DNA from: Actinomycetota bacterium
GTDB taxonomy: Bacteria; Actinomycetota; Actinomycetes; Nanopelagicales; Nanopelagicaceae
DNA length: 16,209 bases
Assembly (NCBI GenBank): GCA_009699825.1
Contig: WLNM01000012.1
Coordinates: 1 to 16,209, forward strand
Direction: 5' to 3'
The position numbers were made by a program, and so were the translations under genes. The notes beneath the pieces were generated by a model. That model had not been told where the DNA came from, did no database searches, and worked only from the letters and a program-made list of their open reading frames with translations. This document shows positions 14,516-16,209 of this stretch, piece after piece (the stretch's first letter is position 1; each line of letters opens with the position of its first letter).

Positions 14516-15507
14516 GTGATTTTTCCCGATGCAATTTTAATTAATCGCTCTGCTTTTAACTCTGTTTCTTCCCACTCAGATTCGGCATCACTTGCCCACG
14601 TTATTCCGGCACCTGTTCCGAATTTCAAAAGGTTTGCTTCTTTCCAAAAAGTTCGAATCGCAACAGCTAATTCGCACGCGTCGCCTTCTATCCATCCGAT
14701 TGCGCCACAGTAAACTCCACGCACTTTCTCGTGTTCAGCAATTATTTTTACAGCAGAAGATTTAGGAGCACCGCTGACAGATCCCGGTGGTAGCAATGGT
14801 TCGATTATTTCCTGCCACGATAAATTCTCCTTTAATTCACCCGTTACATCCGATACAAGATGATCGATTCCTGGATGCTGTTCTATACCCAATAAACGCG
14901 GCACATCAATAGATCCATCTTTACAAATTTGCCCTAAATCATTTCGTATCAAATCTACGATCATCACATTCTCGGCCGTGTCTTTACTCCCAAACTCAGC
15001 ACCTCCTGTGCGGCGAGTACCCTTTATCGGAGACGACGTGACGATGTTGCCTTTTCGCTTAAGGAATAGTTCTGGAGATGCCGAAGCAATCTCTATTCCT
15101 GGGATTCGCAAATAACTGACATAGGGTGCGGGATTATTTCGCAAAATCGATGCAAACAATGGTGCGAGTGAAAAATCCTTGTCGATAGATGCACTCAATA
15201 TTCGGCACGCATTAACTTGGTATACCCAGCCATTGGAAATATCTTCTTGAATTGCTTTCACATAGTCGATGTACGTATCGCGGCCGATCGATGATTGAAA
15301 TTCTGAAGTAACCAATTGCGAGTCGCTTTGAGCAAATTGCGATTCCGAAACGTTTGCAAAATTAGCACACGTCCATTGACCTTCAAATGAAATAGAAATA
15401 GCCCAAAAGCCTTCACTAGTAATTTCTCGGGGATCATGTGTTATTCGCTGCAAACCAGTTGCATAACGATTTCCCATCCAGAAGATCGGCTCAACCCCTG
15501 CGTTCAT
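14512..15507 (-). CDS. pabB: Aminodeoxychorismate synthase component I (PabB)
   Basis: Converts chorismate and ammonia to 4-amino-4-deoxychorismate. The chorismate-binding fold is seen in YQVNACR (96-102), SPELFL (144-149), PIKGTRRTG (160-168), NVMIVDLIRNDLG (180-192), PGSVSGAPK (241-249) and CGAIGW (267-272). The lysine in PIKGT (K162) marks PabB, since anthranilate synthase has alanine there. At 331 residues it is shorter than E. coli PabB (453); the reduction is in the N-terminal part, as in other compact actinobacterial forms. No glutamine amidotransferase subunit (PabA/TrpG) is encoded nearby and must come from elsewhere or be shared with tryptophan synthesis. There is no Shine-Dalgarno; TAAGTT lies six bases before the ATG. 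Confidence 0.9.
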   Translation of the reverse strand: MNAGVEPIFWMGNRYATGLQRITHDPREITSEGFWAISISFEGQWTCANFANVSESQFAQSDSQLVTSEFQSSIGRDTYIDYVKAIQEDISNGWVYQVNACRILSASIDKDFSLAPLFASILRNNPAPYVSYLRIPGIEIASASPELFLKRKGNIVTSSPIKGTRRTGGAEFGSKDTAENVMIVDLIRNDLGQICKDGSIDVPRLLGIEQHPGIDHLVSDVTGELKENLSWQEIIEPLLPPGSVSGAPKSSAVKIIAEHEKVRGVYCGAIGWIEGDACELAVAIRTFWKEANLLKFGTGAGITWASDAESEWEETELKAERLIKIASGKIT

Positions 15508-15513
15508 GCGGAC

Positions 15514-15519
15514 AACTTA
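15514..15519 (-). promoter_or_regulatory. -10 element TAAGTT for a leaderless pabB transcript
   Basis: TAAGTT on the minus strand ends six bases before the pabB ATG, the spacing expected when transcription starts on the A of the start codon. No clear -35 was found. It stands divergent to the tRNA promoter about 20 bases away. Confidence 0.42.
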
Positions 15520-15536
15520 GTCGCTGCCACCTCGCT

Positions 15537-15565
15537 TTGGCTCTTGCGCACTCATAGGATAGATT
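15537..15565 (+). promoter_or_regulatory. Promoter of the tRNA-Gly gene
   Basis: TTGGCT (15537-15542), a 17-base spacer and TAGATT (15560-15565) fit a sigma-70-type promoter. Transcription would start around 15572, seven to eight bases before the mature tRNA 5' end. TAGGAT (15555-15560) is an overlapping alternative -10. Confidence 0.5.
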
Positions 15566-15579
15566 TTGCCCTGCAGTAC

Positions 15580-15652
15580 GCGGACGTAGCGCAGTTGGTA
15601 GCGCGGAACCTTGCCAAGGTTCAGGTCGCCGGTTCGAACCCGGTCGTCCGCT
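15580..15652 (+). tRNA. tRNA-Gly (anticodon GCC)
   Basis: A 73-base cloverleaf: acceptor GCGGACG (15580-15586) pairs with CGTCCGC (15645-15651). The anticodon stem GAACC/GGTTC encloses the loop TTGCCAA with anticodon GCC at 15613-15615. The T arm is CCGGT-TCGAACC-CGG-type with the invariant GGTTCGAACC. The discriminator base is U and CCA is not encoded. It reads GGC and GGT codons. Confidence 0.96.
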
Positions 15653-15660
15653 CTGATTCA

Positions 15661-15713
15661 CCGCCACTTAGATATCTTTTCACTTGTAAAAGATTAAGAG
15701 TGGCGGTCTTTCT
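15661..15713 (+). terminator. Hairpin with T-rich tail between tRNA-Gly and tRNA-Cys
   Basis: CCGCCACT (15661-15668) pairs with AGTGGCGG (15699-15706). After a small internal loop, ATCTTTT (15674-15680) pairs with AAAAGAT (15688-15694) around a seven-base loop. TCTTTCT (15707-15713) follows on the plus strand only. The stem is long and the T-tract impure, so it may be an intrinsic terminator for tRNA-Gly or a processing signal in a joint tRNA precursor. It fills nearly the whole 63-base gap. Confidence 0.6.
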
Positions 15714-15715
15714 AT

Positions 15716-15786
15716 GGTGGAATGGCCGAGAGGCGAGGCAAGGGACTGCAAATCCCTCTACACGGGTTCAAATCCCGTTTCCACCT
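15716..15786 (+). tRNA. tRNA-Cys (anticodon GCA)
   Basis: A 71-base cloverleaf: acceptor GGTGGAA (15716-15722) pairs with TTCCACC (15779-15785). The anticodon stem AGGGA/TCCCT encloses CTGCAAA with anticodon GCA at 15748-15750. The T arm contains CGGGTTCAAATCCCG. The discriminator base is U, as required for cysteine identity, and CCA is not encoded. It starts ten bases after the hairpin stem that follows tRNA-Gly, so if that hairpin terminates, this gene needs read-through or a promoter of its own; none is obvious. Confidence 0.96.
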
Positions 15787-15793
15787 CCATTAT

Positions 15794-15822
15794 TTGTAGG
15801 GCTGTCCCTTCATCAATAAAAC
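15794..15822 (+). promoter_or_regulatory. Possible promoter of the cupin gene
   Basis: TTGTAG (15794-15799), a 17-base spacer and TAAAAC (15817-15822) lie between tRNA-Cys and the cupin ATG. The start would leave a leader of about nine bases. The -10 lacks its final T, so this is a weak call; read-through from tRNA-Cys is the alternative. Confidence 0.28.
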
Positions 15823-15837
15823 TGAAAGAATCTAACA

Positions 15838-16185
15838 ATGGGTACGCATGATGAATCACAACGTCCTTGGGGTCGTTATGAAATCTTGCAGGAAAGTTCA
15901 ATACATAAAACCAAATGTGTTTATTTACTCCCAGGAAAACGTCTTTCATACCAACGCCATCAAAAACGTTCTGAACATTGGTTTATTGTTCAAGGCAATG
16001 CCGAAGTAACACTTGAAGGAAAGGTCTCACAACTTTCACCAGGTGGAACAATCACTGTTGGAATCGGCCAACTTCATCGAATCGCAAATATCGGAACCGA
16101 AGAAGTTATCTTCATCGAAGTGCAAACTGGCACCTATTTTGGTGAAGATGATATTGAGCGTATCGATGACGATTTCGGTCGCTAA
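15838..16185 (+). CDS. Stand-alone cupin, mannose-6-phosphate isomerase type II family
   Basis: A 115-residue single-domain cupin matching the C-terminal isomerase domain of bifunctional ManC/AlgA enzymes (GDP-mannose pyrophosphorylase / phosphomannose isomerase). Diagnostic elements are RPWGRYE (9-15), PGKRLSYQRHQKRSEHW (32-48) with metal ligand candidates H41 and H47, PGG (68-70), QLHRI with H80, and the family's ending YFGEDDIERIDDDFGR (100-115). There is no pyrophosphorylase domain in front. It may interconvert mannose 6-phosphate and fructose 6-phosphate, which would feed GDP-mannose for PimA, but small free-standing members are not all proven isomerases. There is no strong Shine-Dalgarno (GAAAGAA is weak). 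It follows tRNA-Cys by 51 bases on the same strand. Confidence 0.85.
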   Translation: MGTHDESQRPWGRYEILQESSIHKTKCVYLLPGKRLSYQRHQKRSEHWFIVQGNAEVTLEGKVSQLSPGGTITVGIGQLHRIANIGTEEVIFIEVQTGTYFGEDDIERIDDDFGR

Positions 16186-16209
16186 TTTAGCTGTTGTATA
16201 GTTCAACCA

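Noticed and set aside
15436..15819. Open plus-strand frame of 127 codons across the tRNA pair
   Set aside because: It overlaps the start of pabB and both tRNA genes; the translation has no family features and is an antisense/tRNA shadow.
15580..15837. tRNA genes as an integration (att) site for a mobile element
   Set aside because: No integrase, direct repeat of a tRNA 3' end or foreign-looking genes occur nearby; the adjacent cupin has normal composition.
16197..16209. TATAGT near the right edge as promoter for the next gene
   Set aside because: Only seven bases follow before the window ends, so no start codon or -35 context can be judged.

Overview
The window looks like chromosomal core DNA from a low-GC actinobacterium. 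Read on the minus strand, the order thrS, HIT protein, pgsA, acyltransferase, pimA, pdxS, pdxT, yebC, ruvC, ruvA, ruvB, secD, secF is the conserved actinobacterial block known from Mycobacterium tuberculosis (roughly Rv2614c down to Rv2586c). Base composition is low for the phylum (about 40-45% GC by eye), genes are tightly packed with many stop/start overlaps, and several unit heads look leaderless. Together these suggest a streamlined freshwater planktonic actinobacterium (acI / Nanopelagicales type). That lineage call is inference; no marker gene for it is present.

Layout from right to left. At 15838-16185 (+) lies a stand-alone cupin of the mannose-6-phosphate isomerase type II family, preceded by tRNA-Cys(GCA) and tRNA-Gly(GCC) with a strong hairpin between them. 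Divergent from the tRNAs runs pabB-pabC-thrS-HIT (15507 to 11217, minus): para-aminobenzoate synthesis for folate, threonyl-tRNA synthetase and a HIT-family Ap4A phosphorylase-like enzyme. One gene then reads the other way (10643-11227, +): a 194-residue protein that looks like the remnant of an EF-G-like GTPase domain that has lost its GTP-binding motifs. It meets the HIT gene tail to tail and starts back to back with pgsA.

From pgsA (start near 10619) to secF (cut by the left edge) everything is on the minus strand with gaps of 0-62 bases. The units are phosphatidylinositol / PI-mannoside synthesis (pgsA, acyltransferase, pimA), a LemA-like membrane protein, a DUF3048 lipoprotein, the PdxST pyridoxal 5'-phosphate synthase, YebC, the RuvCAB Holliday-junction machinery and the SecDF accessory proteins of protein export. 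No yajC lies between ruvB and secD, and no NUDIX gene lies between pimA and pdxS.

Regulation visible in the sequence: TAGGCT occurs exactly six bases upstream of the ATG of ruvC, thrS and the EF-G-like gene, and TAAGTT at the same spacing upstream of pabB, which fits leaderless transcripts. A LexA/SOS-box-like palindrome (GAAC-N4-GTTT) lies just upstream of yebC-ruvCAB. I see no mobile element, CRISPR array, integrase or phage gene. The most novel item is the GTPase-dead EF-G-like protein; the rest is mostly housekeeping.
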